Source: a virus
IMG/VR virus record: IMGVR_UViG_3300045135_001070
Span: 1 to 29,729 of that record
DNA: 29,729 bases
Direction: 5' to 3' (one strand)
The stretch's first letter is position 1. Each line of letters opens with the position of its first letter. Below the pieces are notes generated by a model, which saw nothing but the letters and a program-made list of their open reading frames with translations, did no database searches and was not told the DNA's origin. Positions 21,165 to 26,864 of this stretch are shown here, piece by piece. The position numbers and the translations under genes are program-made.

Positions 21165-21381
21165 TCCATCCGGCAGGACGATTGACGCTCTTTGCGGGAA
21201 CTTCCGGCTGGTCGAAAATCGTGTCCTCGTAAGGGACCAGACCGGCTGCGAAGCACGCCTGCTCGTACTTCCACTCAGCCTCAGCGTTGCTGTCGTCCAT
21301 GCAAGCCATCTCGTACTCGTACTCTCCACCGTAGAAGGAGATAGTGTTGCCGGTGTCCGGGTTGATTGCCTGCTTATACAT
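21154..21381 (-). CDS. 75-aa protein with TGN...GGEY motif
   Basis: ATG at 21381 is chosen (GAGAGAG precedes it); a longer in-frame start would lie inside the promoter. The N-terminal half, YKQAINPDTGNTISFYGGEY then EYEMACMDDSNAEAEWKYEQ, resembles the 99-aa protein at 26865-27164 (TGNWVPYQGGGEYGMDCQLD...QAEWDAM). Shared order: TGN, G-G-x-Y, M-x-C-x-x-D, A-E-W. The C-terminus (FDQPEVPAKSVNRPAGWIDF) is unrelated. Function unknown; the pair looks like distant paralogues. Confidence 0.6.
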   Translation of the reverse strand: MYKQAINPDTGNTISFYGGEYEYEMACMDDSNAEAEWKYEQACFAAGLVPYEDTIFDQPEVPAKSVNRPAGWIDF

Positions 21382-21419
21382 TGCTCTCTCGTTCCCTCGT
21401 GGTGATTGCTTACAACAGG

Positions 21420-21448
21420 ATTGAACCACAGGGGCTAACGAATGTCAA
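21420..21448 (-). promoter_or_regulatory. leftward promoter
   Basis: On the minus strand: TTGACA (21443-21448), 17-nt spacer, TTCAAT (21420-21425), then CTGTTGTAAGCAA. It drives the 75-aa gene. Confidence 0.65.
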
Positions 21449-21457
21449 CCCCTGTGG
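21426..21457. repeat. perfect 9-bp inverted repeat flanking the -35 box
   Basis: CCACAGGGG (21426-21434) and CCCCTGTGG (21449-21457) with a 14-nt gap that holds the -35. It lies 7 nt beyond the stop of the regulator gene, so it may be an operator, a transcript-end hairpin, or both. Confidence 0.55.
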
Positions 21458-21464
21458 CCAATCG

Positions 21465-21911
21465 CTACGAGATTTTGGGGAACGGCTTGTCGCTCTTGGC
21501 AAAATCCCGGCCAGCCTCAGTGAGAGTCCACAGCCCCGCGAAGTTGTCGCCAAGACGGGCAACAAACGATGCCTTCCGCAGACGGGTCAGCGTGCTGCTC
21601 ACCGTCGTTGCGTCAAGACCAGTTGAAGCAATGATCTCCTGTCGCGGCTTGGGTCCATCGTTCAAGTCGTCAAGGATGCGGCGCACGATGTTGGTCTGGC
21701 GCGGCTTGCGACGGCTGCGCTGCTCCTGCTCGTACTGGATGCGTGCCTGCTTGCGCTCAGCACGCGCCTCTGCCAACTGGCGCTTGGCCTGCTCAAGATT
21801 CTCCTGCGCCTCAACAACTCGCTGCTGCCAGATGATGAACAGCCGCTCAGTCTCCTGCTTGTGGGCAAGTGCCCCGCTCTCCACCATCTCGCTCAGAATG
21901 TCCGTACTCAT
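21465..21911 (-). CDS. coiled-coil winged-helix regulator, 148 aa
   Basis: ATG at 21911 follows GAGAGG in the promoter leader; the open frame upstream of it is not used. Residues 1-75 form a charged coiled coil (FIIWQQRVVEAQENLEQAKR, QLAEARAERKQARIQYEQEQ). Residues 80-140 are a winged helix: NIVRRILDDLNDGPKPRQEI, IASTGLDATTVSSTLTRLRK, ASFVARLGDNFAGLWTLTEAG. The TTVSSTLTRLRK helix is the likely recognition helix. It is transcribed from one of two back-to-back promoters, so it is a natural candidate for regulating the divergent block. Confidence 0.75.
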   Translation of the reverse strand: MSTDILSEMVESGALAHKQETERLFIIWQQRVVEAQENLEQAKRQLAEARAERKQARIQYEQEQRSRRKPRQTNIVRRILDDLNDGPKPRQEIIASTGLDATTVSSTLTRLRKASFVARLGDNFAGLWTLTEAGRDFAKSDKPFPKIS

Positions 21912-21948
21912 TGAGTCCTCTCTAGTCTCTCTACCAAACAGTTGCAGC

Positions 21949-21977
21949 AACCTACATCGTTGCAAGCAAGATGTCAA
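21949..21977 (-). promoter_or_regulatory. leftward promoter of the regulator gene
   Basis: On the minus strand: TTGACA (21972-21977), 17-nt spacer, TAGGTT (21949-21954). Its -35 is separated by one base from the -35 of the divergent rightward promoter. Confidence 0.62.
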
Positions 21978-21978
21978 C

Positions 21979-22008
21979 TTGACATCGGCGCTGTTCTTTG
22001 ATTGAATC
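21979..22008 (+). promoter_or_regulatory. rightward promoter of the replication/recombination block
   Basis: TTGACA (21979-21984), 18-nt spacer, TTGAAT (22003-22008). With the leftward -35 it forms the 13-bp palindrome TGTCAACTTGACA (21972-21984). Confidence 0.6.
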
Positions 22009-22041
22009 TTGGCGACATAACCACTACCCCAAGGGAGAGAG

Positions 22042-22686
22042 ATGGGTAGCGAAATGACCGTAAGTGGCGGGCCGCTGGCCACGCCATCTGAGATCGTCAG
22101 CAACGCCAGCGAAGTGGCAACGCTGCTGACAACGATCCTGCGAGAGCAGAACCTTGTTGTCAACATTCAAGGCAGTGAGCATGTTCTGGTTGAGGGGTGG
22201 ACGCTCCTTGCCGGGATGATGGGGCACAGCGTTGGCACGACCAACACCCGTCCCGTTGAGGTTGACGGCAAGCCGGGCTTTATCGCTCACGCTGAGGTGT
22301 ACGACCAGAGTGGCAACGTGGTCGGTTCGGCAGACGGCATCTGCACGCGCGGTGAGCGGGCGTGGAGTAAGCGCGACGACTACGCGCTGTCGGGCATGGC
22401 GCAGACGCGGGCCATCAGCCGGGCGTGCCGTCAGCGGTTTGGGTTCATCGTGCGGCTGGCTGGCTACAACCCAACACCTGCGGAAGAGATGGGGTACGCA
22501 GTCGTTGAGGACGAATACAGCGTTGACGCGCTTGTTCAGTTGACCAGAGAGAGAGGCATACCAGTGGAAAAGGTGAAGGAAGTCATTGCGGGTCAGGGCG
22601 TGGAAAAGGCAGCGGATCTCACCAAGGATCAGTTGCAGGAAGTTATTGACCTACTCAAACAGGAGTTCAGCGCAACGATGGAGTAG
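22042..22686 (+). CDS. single-strand annealing (ERF/RecT-like) protein candidate
   Basis: A 214-aa protein with GGGAGAGAG as SD. Residues 95-150 (DGICTRGERAWSKRDDYALS, then GMAQTRAISRACRQRFGFIV, RLAGYNPTPAEEM) match a conserved block I know from actinophage recombination proteins, where M-A-Q-T-R-A-x-S-R-A is followed by the L-A-G-Y-x-x-T-P-A-E-E-M tail. Those proteins are usually placed with ERF or Rad52-like annealing proteins. The C-terminus ends in helices (EVIAGQGVEKAADLTKDQLQ). It is first in the rightward block, directly before a RusA-like resolvase, which supports a recombination role. Confidence 0.62.
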   Translation: MGSEMTVSGGPLATPSEIVSNASEVATLLTTILREQNLVVNIQGSEHVLVEGWTLLAGMMGHSVGTTNTRPVEVDGKPGFIAHAEVYDQSGNVVGSADGICTRGERAWSKRDDYALSGMAQTRAISRACRQRFGFIVRLAGYNPTPAEEMGYAVVEDEYSVDALVQLTRERGIPVEKVKEVIAGQGVEKAADLTKDQLQEVIDLLKQEFSATME

Positions 22687-22695
22687 GATCAGCGC

Positions 22696-23109
22696 ATGAC
22701 TACCGCTGCGGGGAAGAGGATGCATCTCAACAGGGGTGCGTCCTCTTTCTCTTTGTGGTTCGACATTGAGCCGCGTGGGCAAGAGCGGGTGCGCTTTACC
22801 AAGCAGGGCCGTGCGTACACACCGGCCAAGACCCGGCAAGCCACAAAGGAGATCCAAGACCAGTGGCGTGAAATGGGATCTCCCGAAGTTGAAACTGAGT
22901 GGTTTAGCGTCAGGATCGTGGCAGTCATTCCGATGCCCAAGAATCAGCAGCACCCAATCCCTCCCCGCCCGGACGCAGACAACATCGCCAAGTTGATGAT
23001 GGATGCGTTGCAGGGGCACGCTTTCCCTAACGACTCACGCTGTTGGTCGCTGTCGGTTGCCAAGCGTTACGGCGAGAAGCCCGGAGTGAGCGTCACGTTC
23101 GGAAAGTAA
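22696..23109 (+). CDS. rusA: RusA-like Holliday junction resolvase
   Basis: A 137-aa protein, 9 nt after the annealing-protein candidate. The RusA core is intact: D93-A-D95-N96-x2-K99, then D103 in MMDALQG and N112-D113. In E. coli RusA the equivalent D70-x-D72-N-x2-K76 and D91 form the metal site, and the spacing is matched. Upstream strands (WFDIEPRGQERVRF, WFSVRIVAVIPMPK) fit the fold. It should cut branched DNA during recombination or packaging preparation. A strong hairpin follows its stop. Confidence 0.85.
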   Translation: MTTAAGKRMHLNRGASSFSLWFDIEPRGQERVRFTKQGRAYTPAKTRQATKEIQDQWREMGSPEVETEWFSVRIVAVIPMPKNQQHPIPPRPDADNIAKLMMDALQGHAFPNDSRCWSLSVAKRYGEKPGVSVTFGK

Positions 23110-23110
23110 T

Positions 23111-23142
23111 GGGGCAGGGCCGTCACCACACGACCCTGCCCC
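23111..23142 (+). terminator. hairpin after the resolvase gene
   Basis: GGGGCAGGG (23111-23119) and CCCTGCCCC (23134-23142) are perfect arms, with 2 further inner pairs past a mismatch. It begins 1 nt after the stop. No U-tract follows, so termination strength is uncertain. Confidence 0.55.
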
Positions 23143-23256
23143 GAACCCGCGAGGGGAGAGAGACTGTACCCTCAAGCGGTTGCGGGCAGCATACACCCTT
23201 TGTCAAGGCTGCGACGAACCGATGTCGCTCTTTGCGGTTTCTTTATCTGGTAGGGG

Positions 23257-23285
23257 TTGACAGGGAACGTGGCCGGGAGTAGGTT
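23257..23285 (+). promoter_or_regulatory. rightward promoter
   Basis: TTGACA (23257-23262), 17-nt spacer, TAGGTT (23280-23285), the same -10 and spacing as the leftward regulator promoter at 21949-21977. It drives the operon starting at 23372. Confidence 0.6.
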
Positions 23286-23303
23286 GCCGATCACCCTCAC
23301 AAT

Positions 23304-23322
23304 GGGGGGGGTTTGGGGGGGG
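23304..23322 (+). repeat. double G8 tract in an mRNA leader
   Basis: Two runs of eight G separated by TTT lie about 12-30 nt after the predicted transcription start and about 50 nt before the ATG. This can be read as four GGG runs, a G-quadruplex-capable motif, and could also be slippage-prone. Confidence 0.6.
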
Positions 23323-23371
23323 CTTCAACTTGATTCCCTTCTCTATTCACCACAGGGAAAGAGAGAGATGA

Positions 23372-23914
23372 ATGGCAGATGAGATTGTCCTTGCCTTCCT
23401 CAAGAGGATTGAAGGAATGTGGCCAATCCTGAAAAAGAACGATGAGCATAAAGAGGCTATTGTGCTGCTCGTTTCCGAAAAGGCTGCGAACGCAAAGCCC
23501 AAAGACTTTGACCGCGCGTTCAGGATGCTGGTGCAAAACTGCCCGACATCAAACAAGGATGGCGGTCCTGCTTGGCCACCGAATCCAAACGAGATCTTGG
23601 GGATCTTGCTTTCCGCGATGCGCGATGGTTCGACCAACACCAAGGTCAGGATTCCCTACCACGGTCCACGCAAGATCGCGGGCCGTCTGTGCCGCAAGTG
23701 CAGCAACGGACTCACCCTGTTTGAGAACGTGATGTATTGCCAGACGTGCAAGAGCGTGCAGGCAATCGAAGGTGACAGGACTCAGTTGACCCCTCACGAG
23801 ATCCACACCCTTGAGTTCACTGATTCGTCAGACGTTGATTACGACGAGGCAGAGGACGCCAAGGCTGAGGCGCTTGAGAAGGTTCGCGCTCTTCTGAACG
23901 GGAGGAAGAAGTGA
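23372..23914 (+). CDS. 180-aa protein with zinc ribbon, replication-associated by context
   Basis: The N-terminal half is helical (IVLAFLKRIEGMWPILKKND, KPKDFDRAFRMLVQ) and reaches PAWPPNPNEILGILLSAM, a W-P-P-x-x-x-E-I pattern that recalls helicase-loader or replisome-organiser N-termini. I regard that only as a suggestion. A zinc ribbon follows: C107-x2-C110 and C123-x2-C126. The C-terminus is acidic and helical (DYDEAEDAKAEALEKVRALL). It heads an operon with tightly overlapping genes reaching the nuclease. Confidence 0.62.
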   Translation: MADEIVLAFLKRIEGMWPILKKNDEHKEAIVLLVSEKAANAKPKDFDRAFRMLVQNCPTSNKDGGPAWPPNPNEILGILLSAMRDGSTNTKVRIPYHGPRKIAGRLCRKCSNGLTLFENVMYCQTCKSVQAIEGDRTQLTPHEIHTLEFTDSSDVDYDEAEDAKAEALEKVRALLNGRKK

Positions 23915-24270
23915 CAAGCGAAGAGTACGCGCGGCAGGTTGGCATGTTCATGCTCAGCGTTGCCCGCGATCAGGGAGTCAGCCGCGAACACTATGCGTAC
24001 CGCCGCCTGTTTTCTTTGGCTGCCACGCGCATCATGTTTCAGGGCAAGGACGAATACGCAGAACGTGACGACACTGTTCAGTTGGTGGAGACTAAGCCGC
24101 TTCCTGCTTTGGTTCAGGACATCGAAGAAGAGGTTACTGATCTGACCGCCTACGCAGTGGCGCTGTCTCACCGCTTGTCAGAGAAGCACCGCGATGCGTG
24201 CGAAGAGATCGTGTTTCTCGCCATGCAGATAATGGAGTTGACCGGGAAGATGCGGGAGGACGAGGAATGA
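23911..24270 (+). CDS. 119-aa helical protein of unknown function
   Basis: GTG in a GTGA overlap with the zinc-ribbon protein. The product is nearly all helix: EEYARQVGMFMLSVARDQGV, then AYRRLFSLAATRIMFQG, PALVQDIEEEVTDLTAYAVA and EIVFLAMQIMELTGKMREDE. The D-I-E-E-E-x-x-D-L-x-x-Y segment resembles small acidic helical proteins common in actinophages. No catalytic motif is evident. Confidence 0.62.
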   Translation: MTSEEYARQVGMFMLSVARDQGVSREHYAYRRLFSLAATRIMFQGKDEYAERDDTVQLVETKPLPALVQDIEEEVTDLTAYAVALSHRLSEKHRDACEEIVFLAMQIMELTGKMREDEE

Positions 24271-24527
24271 GGCGTGCCAAGAGGATTCGGCAGATTCGCC
24301 AGCGGCTTGACCGCGCTGCGGCAAGGCCGTGGTATGTCCACGTTTCCGGCAAGGCGTGGCTCAGAATCGCCAACCTTGATGATGAGCAGATCATTCGGTT
24401 CCTCAAGGGCGACCAAGATTCTGCGTCCGTTGACTTTATCTGCCACGCGCCAGACGACGTTGCGTTTTTGCTGGCTGAGATTGACAGGTTGAAAAAGCCA
24501 AGGTGGTGGCGTAAGGTAGAGGAATGA
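24267..24527 (+). CDS. 86-aa basic phage protein of unknown function
   Basis: ATG overlaps the previous stop (ATGA), so 24267 is used rather than the longer open frame. It starts with an arginine-rich helix (MRRAKRIRQIRQRLDRAAAR) and then reads PWYVHVSGKAWLRIANLDDE and DFICHAPDDVAFLLAEIDRL. The F-I-x-x-A-P-x-D-V-x-x-L-L-x-E-x-D-R-L ending is widespread in actinophage hypothetical proteins, which I recognise without a function. It shares ATGA coupling with the nuclease gene. Confidence 0.66.
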   Translation: MRRAKRIRQIRQRLDRAAARPWYVHVSGKAWLRIANLDDEQIIRFLKGDQDSASVDFICHAPDDVAFLLAEIDRLKKPRWWRKVEE

Positions 24528-25330
24528 GAGAGACACAAGAAGCGTTAGAGCGTCTTGACATTCACCACGTCAGCGCAACACAGATCAGCATGTACCAGCG
24601 GTGTCCTCGTCAGTGGGCGTACCGCTACGTCTTGAAGATGAAGAACCCGCCAGATGCCGCGCTGCTTTGCGGGTCGGGAATGCATCACGCTGCTGAGGTC
24701 GGGATGATCTCCAAGACTCTGACCGGGGAGAACCCCAAGCCGGACGACGCAGCAGACGCAGCGCGTGATTACGTCGCTGATGAGTTCGCCACGGGCGAGG
24801 TCGTGCTTAGCAGCAAGGATACCCGTGGGGGTATCGTGGACAAGACGGTAAGGCTGACCCGGACGTGGGCAGAGGAAGCGGCACCGCGCGTTGACCCTGT
24901 TGAAGTAGAGCAGGAGTTCAGCATTGAGGTGGCTGGCGTCACTGTCGTCGGCAGGTACGACGTAAAGACTGATGGCACCGTCATTGATTGGAAGTCGTCC
25001 AGTCGCGCACCGTCGCGCACGCAGGTTTCCAACAGCCCACAAACTGAGGTGTATGCGCTGGCGTCTGGTCTTGACGTTGAATACATCTACGTTGTGGACT
25101 CTGTACGCAATGGGCCGCGCGTCGTTCCGCAGGCGCTTGACCAGACTGAGATGGACACAGCCCGGAGCATGGCTGAGTTGACCATTGGCGACGTTGCCGA
25201 CGGCATGGCGCGTGGCGTCTGGCCGCGCAACAGGAACGGCTGGCATTGCTCACCGGACAAGTGCGGCTACTATCGCCGCTGCATGGCAGGCAAGGACGAC
25301 GCTACGTTGAGGGAGATAGCAGTTGGGTAG
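24524..25330 (+). CDS. Cas4/RecB-like PD-(D/E)xK nuclease with Fe-S cysteines
   Basis: A 268-aa protein with an ATGA overlap at its start. Near the N-terminus it has SMYQRCPRQWAYRYV (C27). The nuclease core GRYDVKTDGTVIDWKSSSR supplies D146, D155 and K157, followed by the QTEVYALA helix (Q-x-x-x-Y). Near the end are C242-x4-C247-x5-C253 (CSPDKCGYYRRC). Together with C27 these give the 4Fe-4S arrangement of Cas4/AddB-type exonucleases. It probably processes DNA ends for the annealing protein and resolvase upstream. No cas1/cas2 or CRISPR array is in the window. Confidence 0.86.
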   Translation: MRETQEALERLDIHHVSATQISMYQRCPRQWAYRYVLKMKNPPDAALLCGSGMHHAAEVGMISKTLTGENPKPDDAADAARDYVADEFATGEVVLSSKDTRGGIVDKTVRLTRTWAEEAAPRVDPVEVEQEFSIEVAGVTVVGRYDVKTDGTVIDWKSSSRAPSRTQVSNSPQTEVYALASGLDVEYIYVVDSVRNGPRVVPQALDQTEMDTARSMAELTIGDVADGMARGVWPRNRNGWHCSPDKCGYYRRCMAGKDDATLREIAVG

Positions 25331-25520
25331 GCCAGCAGGTTGCCAGTGTAAGCGCGGCTGCTTGTTCCCGTGCAAGTCACGCAGAGTGGACACGCCTATG
25401 TGTACCCCTTGCGGTTGCGGGCGAACCTACCTGTGCCCGTCTTGCTCTGCGCTGATCAGGCGCGGTGAGATCTGCCCGGAGTGCAAGTGGCACGACAGGA
25501 GCATCTGGCGTGAGGCGTGA
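25323..25520 (+). CDS. 65-aa cysteine-rich protein, 11 Cys
   Basis: TTG start with GGGAG 9 nt upstream, overlapping the nuclease stop. It contains eleven cysteines in 54 residues: C7, C9, C13, C17, then C27-x2-C30-x-C32, C38-x2-C41 and C51-x2-C54. The last two pairs form a standard zinc ribbon (YLCPSCSALIRRGEICPEC). The first group could bind a second metal. Function unknown; adjacent nuclease and HNH genes suggest a nucleic-acid role. Confidence 0.58.
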   Translation: MGRPAGCQCKRGCLFPCKSRRVDTPMCTPCGCGRTYLCPSCSALIRRGEICPECKWHDRSIWREA

Positions 25521-25800
25521 TTGGAAAGCAGCACGCGCCAAGGTGGAGGCAGACAACGAGTGCCGGGTGTGCGGCCAGTGGGGAGTTGAGGCGGCGCACA
25601 CAATCGGGCGCAAGCACGATCCGGCCAACGGCAAGGTGCGACCAGTTGACGTGGTGGGTTTGTGCCCGGAGCATCACCGGCTGTACGATGCGCGGAAGTT
25701 CAACCTGCTTCCCTATCTAACCTACGAAGAGCAAGCGGCGGCGGTGGAGCATGTTGGCATCGTCCGTGCGCTCAGGAGACTGACCAGTGGCCAAGAGTGA
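25510..25800 (+). CDS. HNH endonuclease, 96 aa
   Basis: GTG 25510 is chosen with AGGAG at 25498-25502; a longer in-frame region upstream overlaps the cysteine-rich gene and is unlikely. The protein has C18-x2-C21, A-A-H30-T and C52-P-E-H55-H56-R-L-Y, the HNH/His-Me layout with a structural zinc (CRVCGQWGVEAAHTIGR, VVGLCPEHHRLYDARKF). HNH proteins nick or cut DNA. Many act next to terminase, whereas this one is in the replication/recombination block. It could also be a homing remnant, though its operon coupling argues against that. Confidence 0.8.
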   Translation: MRRDWKAARAKVEADNECRVCGQWGVEAAHTIGRKHDPANGKVRPVDVVGLCPEHHRLYDARKFNLLPYLTYEEQAAAVEHVGIVRALRRLTSGQE

Positions 25801-26026
25801 TGAGAAGCCCGCGCTTGTAGTGAGTGCAGAGAGACTGCGCGATCTTCACCAGTCGGGCAAGGACAAAGAGATGTACGAGTCTGCGCTTGGTGTGTTCTAC
25901 GGGATCAGCGAGATCATGGTGAGGGCTGAGGACGAGAAGAACGACAGGCTTGTGACCTACGCTGCGCCCCAGATTGCTGACCTTGCAATCAGGCTTGGAT
26001 GGTTGGAGAGAGAAACGAACAAGTAG
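25787..26026 (+). CDS. 79-aa helical protein of unknown function
   Basis: GTG overlapping the HNH gene by 14 nt. It reads MAKSDEKPALVVSAERLRDL, HQSGKDKEMYESALGVFYGI and ends QIADLAIRLGWLERETNK: helical and mildly acidic. No family recognised. It is the last gene before the hairpin at 26025 and the gene-free RNA region. Confidence 0.58.
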   Translation: MAKSDEKPALVVSAERLRDLHQSGKDKEMYESALGVFYGISEIMVRAEDEKNDRLVTYAAPQIADLAIRLGWLERETNK

Positions 26027-26061
26027 TTTGTCGCTATTTGCGGGAATAACGCTGACAAACT
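26025..26061 (+). terminator. long hairpin closing the operon before the RNA gene
   Basis: AGTTTGTC (26025-26032) pairs with GACAAACT (26054-26061). Inside are 2 and 4 further pairs with a small bulge and a TGCGGG loop. It begins within the last codon's stop. No U-tract follows, but its position between the operon and the next promoter suggests a terminator or processing hairpin. Confidence 0.55.
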
Positions 26062-26074
26062 TCTCCCAAACCCC

Positions 26075-26102
26075 TTGCATTTCTGGTGAGATCAGGTAAC
26101 TT
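26075..26102 (+). promoter_or_regulatory. promoter of the gene-free RNA region
   Basis: CCCCTTGCATTTCTG with -35 TTGCAT (26075-26080), 16-nt spacer, TAACTT (26097-26102). The first 14 bases match the leftward promoter at 17541-17569. The predicted start is near 26108. Confidence 0.58.
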
Positions 26103-26600
26103 ACTTATTGCAGAGAGGGACCGGGGAGTTGGAACCGCAATCACTCTCAGCAGGGTCAAGGTGATGTTCACTTGTCATCCAGCCGGGGGCACACCACTCC
26201 CTTGACCTAGCAAGCAGCAGGATCGCTTGTAGGAAGGCTCTAGTAGCCAGTGTCCCTCAAACGGGGACGGGTTGGTTCCGGGACGCGCCCGTGATCAAAG
26301 TCAACCCAACGGCCAACGAGCCTCCGGGCTTTTTCTCCCTCCGGGGGCAGGCTCCTAAGATGCAAAGGCGGGCAGCGGCAGCGTAAGTCCCATAAGACCA
26401 CCGCTGAGCCAAGAACCGGAGACAGGGAAGAGGTAGCGCCGACTCCGTTGAGGGTCAGTCGTGAGTGCCTGTCACTGTTCGGCACATGCAACCGGACAAA
26501 CGTAAGCGCAACGAGCGGGTGGACTCAGCGGGGCGGCATAACTAATACGAAAGACAGAGCGGGTCGGGGTCCAACTCCCGGCCCGTTCGTATTTGTAAAG
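26103..26600 (+). ncRNA. candidate large structured RNA, about 500 nt
   Basis: No supported gene lies here. Many complementary segments do: TGC-A-GAGAG with CTCTC-A-GCA (26109-26152), GGTCAAG with CTTGACC (26154-26160/26201-26207), GCAAGC with GCTTGT (26210-26230), GTCCC with GGGAC (26252-26268), GGGTTG with CAACCC (26269-26274/26302-26307), GAGCCT with AGGCTC (26318-26323/26349-26354), CCGCTGAG with CTCAGCGG (26401-26408/26524-26531), GACAGG with CCTGTC (26421-26426/26468-26473), GTTCGG with CCGGAC (26477-26497), and a 3' hairpin combining 8-bp and 9-bp stems (26544-26593). It has its own promoter and is followed by another. Large ornate phage RNAs such as GOLLD and ROOL are known, but no match is claimed. 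The ends are approximate. Confidence 0.5.
26544..26593 (+). terminator. 3' hairpin of the RNA region
   Basis: AATACGAA (26544-26551) pairs with TTCGTATT (26586-26593). Above an 8-nt one-sided internal loop, CGGGTCGGG (26560-26568) pairs with CCCGGCCCG (26577-26585), with one G-U pair and an 8-nt loop. It may be the RNA's 3' domain or its terminator; the U-tract is weak. Confidence 0.5.
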
Positions 26601-26616
26601 ATGTCTCCCGTTGCCC

Positions 26617-26645
26617 TTGCATTTTTGTTTGTGATCCTGTTTACT
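26617..26645 (+). promoter_or_regulatory. rightward promoter, TTGCAT type
   Basis: CCCTTGCATTTTTG with -35 TTGCAT (26617-26622), 17-nt spacer, TTTACT (26640-26645), then GTGTAAGCAA. It is closely similar over 42 bases to the leftward promoter at 17541-17569. Confidence 0.66.
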
Positions 26646-26677
26646 GTGGGTGTAAGCAAATGAGGGGGACAGCAGAA

Positions 26678-26848
26678 ATGGGCAAGGCAGAAATGATCCG
26701 AGAGGCAGTCGCCGCCAAGAAGGCGTACCTGCTTCGGGAGCACGGTGCCGGTGGTCGTCTGCTGGACATCAAGCGAGTTGCCAACCAGCAGGACAACGAG
26801 ACTCGCGTTGCGATCTACAAGGCAATCAACACCACCACCAAGCCCTAA
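26678..26848 (+). CDS. 56-aa basic protein of unknown function
   Basis: ATG 26678 is chosen because AGGGGGA precedes it at 8-9 nt; the in-frame ATG at 26660 is too close to the transcription start and lacks an SD. The sequence MGKAEMIREAVAAKKAYLLR then EHGAGGRLLDIKRVANQQDN ends TRVAIYKAINTTTKP, with a basic helical first half. It is the first gene downstream of the strong promoter. Function unknown. Confidence 0.6.
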   Translation: MGKAEMIREAVAAKKAYLLREHGAGGRLLDIKRVANQQDNETRVAIYKAINTTTKP

Positions 26849-26864
26849 GAGAAAGGCAGCGGCG

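Larger units (their letters stand above)
23143..23371 (+). other. gene-free leader with promoter and G-runs
   Basis: Between the hairpin and the next start there is no supported coding frame. It contains the promoter at 23257-23285, two G8 runs at 23304-23322, and a purine SD (GGGAAAGAGAGAG) before the ATG at 23372. The rest shows no repeat or tRNA that I can see. Confidence 0.5.

Noticed and set aside
21911-22166. 85-residue N-terminal extension of the leftward regulator
   Set aside because: It would cross both divergent promoters and the start of the rightward gene. The ATG at 21911 has an SD and a promoter.
24524-25330. CRISPR-Cas remnant because of the Cas4-like gene
   Set aside because: No cas1/cas2 or repeat-spacer array is present. 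Phage Cas4-like exonucleases in recombination operons are common.
26318-26336. Intrinsic terminator GAGCC-TCCG-GGCTT followed by Ts
   Set aside because: Only a 4-5 bp stem, and the same bases fit a longer helix (GAGCCT/AGGCTC). It is treated as part of the RNA fold, though a UNCG-type loop plus T-run keeps the terminator possible.
26560-26585. tRNA T-arm-like hairpin
   Set aside because: The loop is GTCCAACT, 8 nt and without the TTCRA core, and no acceptor, D or anticodon arms fit around it.
26103-26600. tmRNA, RNase P RNA or group I intron
   Set aside because: No tag-peptide frame with an Ala-Ala end, no RNase P core (GAGGAAAGTCC, ACAGAA) and no intron P/Q/R/S core could be found by eye. 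Not excluded by a model search.
26448-26663. 71-aa plus-strand and 83-aa minus-strand frames in the RNA region
   Set aside because: No SD, no domain, and they cut through strong hairpins. Open by chance.
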